38,046 nucleotides of DNA from Pseudomonadales bacterium (GTDB lineage Bacteria > Pseudomonadota > Gammaproteobacteria > Pseudomonadales > Azotimanducaceae): the NCBI GenBank assembly GCA_016779585.1, contig JADHNI010000035.1, positions 1 through 38,046 on the forward strand, given 5' to 3'. The notes under the pieces are model-generated. The model was not told the origin of the DNA and made no database searches. It worked only from the letters and a program-made list of their open reading frames with translations. How positions within the stretch are numbered: the first letter of the stretch is position 1; the number at the start of each line of letters is the position of its first letter. Positions 37,955 through 38,046 of this stretch are shown in pieces. Both the position numbers and the translations under genes were made by a program.

Positions 37955-38046
37955 ATGACAAAAGCACAGCAAGCGAGGCTGGTGGCCTGGCGTCTTAAAG
38001 TCTTGAACTGGGCTCAGGGTGAGCCAAGACAGGTCTCTCGAACTTG
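37955..38046 (+). CDS. IS481-like transposase, N-terminal start (runs off window)
   Basis: ATG 37955 has GAGGAG six bases upstream. The visible 30 residues read MTKAQQARLVAWRLKVLNW and AQGEPRQVSRT, matching the N-terminal helix-turn-helix of IS481-type transposases. The rest lies outside the window. Confidence 0.7.
   Translation, partial: MTKAQQARLVAWRLKVLNWAQGEPRQVSRT

Noticed and set aside
1-38046. CRISPR array, rRNA genes or phage structural genes
   Set aside because: No regularly spaced repeats, no rRNA sequence and no capsid, terminase or tail motifs were seen.

Overview
The window reads as chromosomal DNA of a gammaproteobacterium, probably a marine or environmental heterotroph. This is inferred from gene content and order: dapA-bamC-MBL hydrolase, tusA, bepA, nadA, a GshB-like gene, tRNA-Lys, cnoX and rmuC. 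Genes are tightly packed, several convergent pairs share or abut their stop codons, and TTG starts appear often. No plasmid or phage structural genes are visible. The right end is a damaged mobile-element zone.

Layout. 1-6000: a GAF-GGDEF diguanylate cyclase, a GPH-type transporter, an NAD-type isocitrate dehydrogenase, a globin-like protein, a membrane-anchored DsbA-like protein and a carotenoid oxygenase. 6031-10814: a compact minus-strand run (acyl-CoA synthetase, DUF5916 outer-membrane protein, FmdB-like protein, YCII protein), probably one operon with the carotenoid oxygenase. 11015-14336: a metallo-beta-lactamase protein fused to cyclic-nucleotide-binding domains, then two head-to-head phosphoribosyltransferase paralogues. 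14341-19326: two mirror-image pairs of acyl-CoA dehydrogenases, each with one catalytic and one apparently non-catalytic subunit. 19349-20633: a terminator, a broken nucleotidyltransferase-like gene, a small exported protein and a PspC protein. 20578-26518: a ROK sugar kinase, a voltage-gated channel, and an operon of a two-subunit sodium symporter, a glutamine-synthetase-like ligase and a class I glutamine amidotransferase.

26738-36101 is housekeeping: rmuC, cnoX, an unannotated 48-residue ORF, a YycJ-like hydrolase, bamC, dapA, tusA, bepA, nadA and a GshB-like ATP-grasp gene. Four LexA-type operators (CTGT-N8-ACAG pattern) lie here. One precedes rmuC, and three in tandem precede the 48-residue ORF (29204-29350), making that ORF a strong candidate for an undescribed SOS-induced small protein. 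Several genes also end in perfect hairpins that contain their stop codon.

36108-38046: a tRNA-Lys(UUU) gene with promoter and terminator, two 12-bp direct repeats, an IS21-type left end, an istA gene whose reading frame runs into a fragment resembling a tyrosine integrase, and the start of an IS481-like transposase. This looks like the eroded edge of an island integrated at tRNA-Lys. All calls were made by reading the sequence and recalling families; no database search was run.
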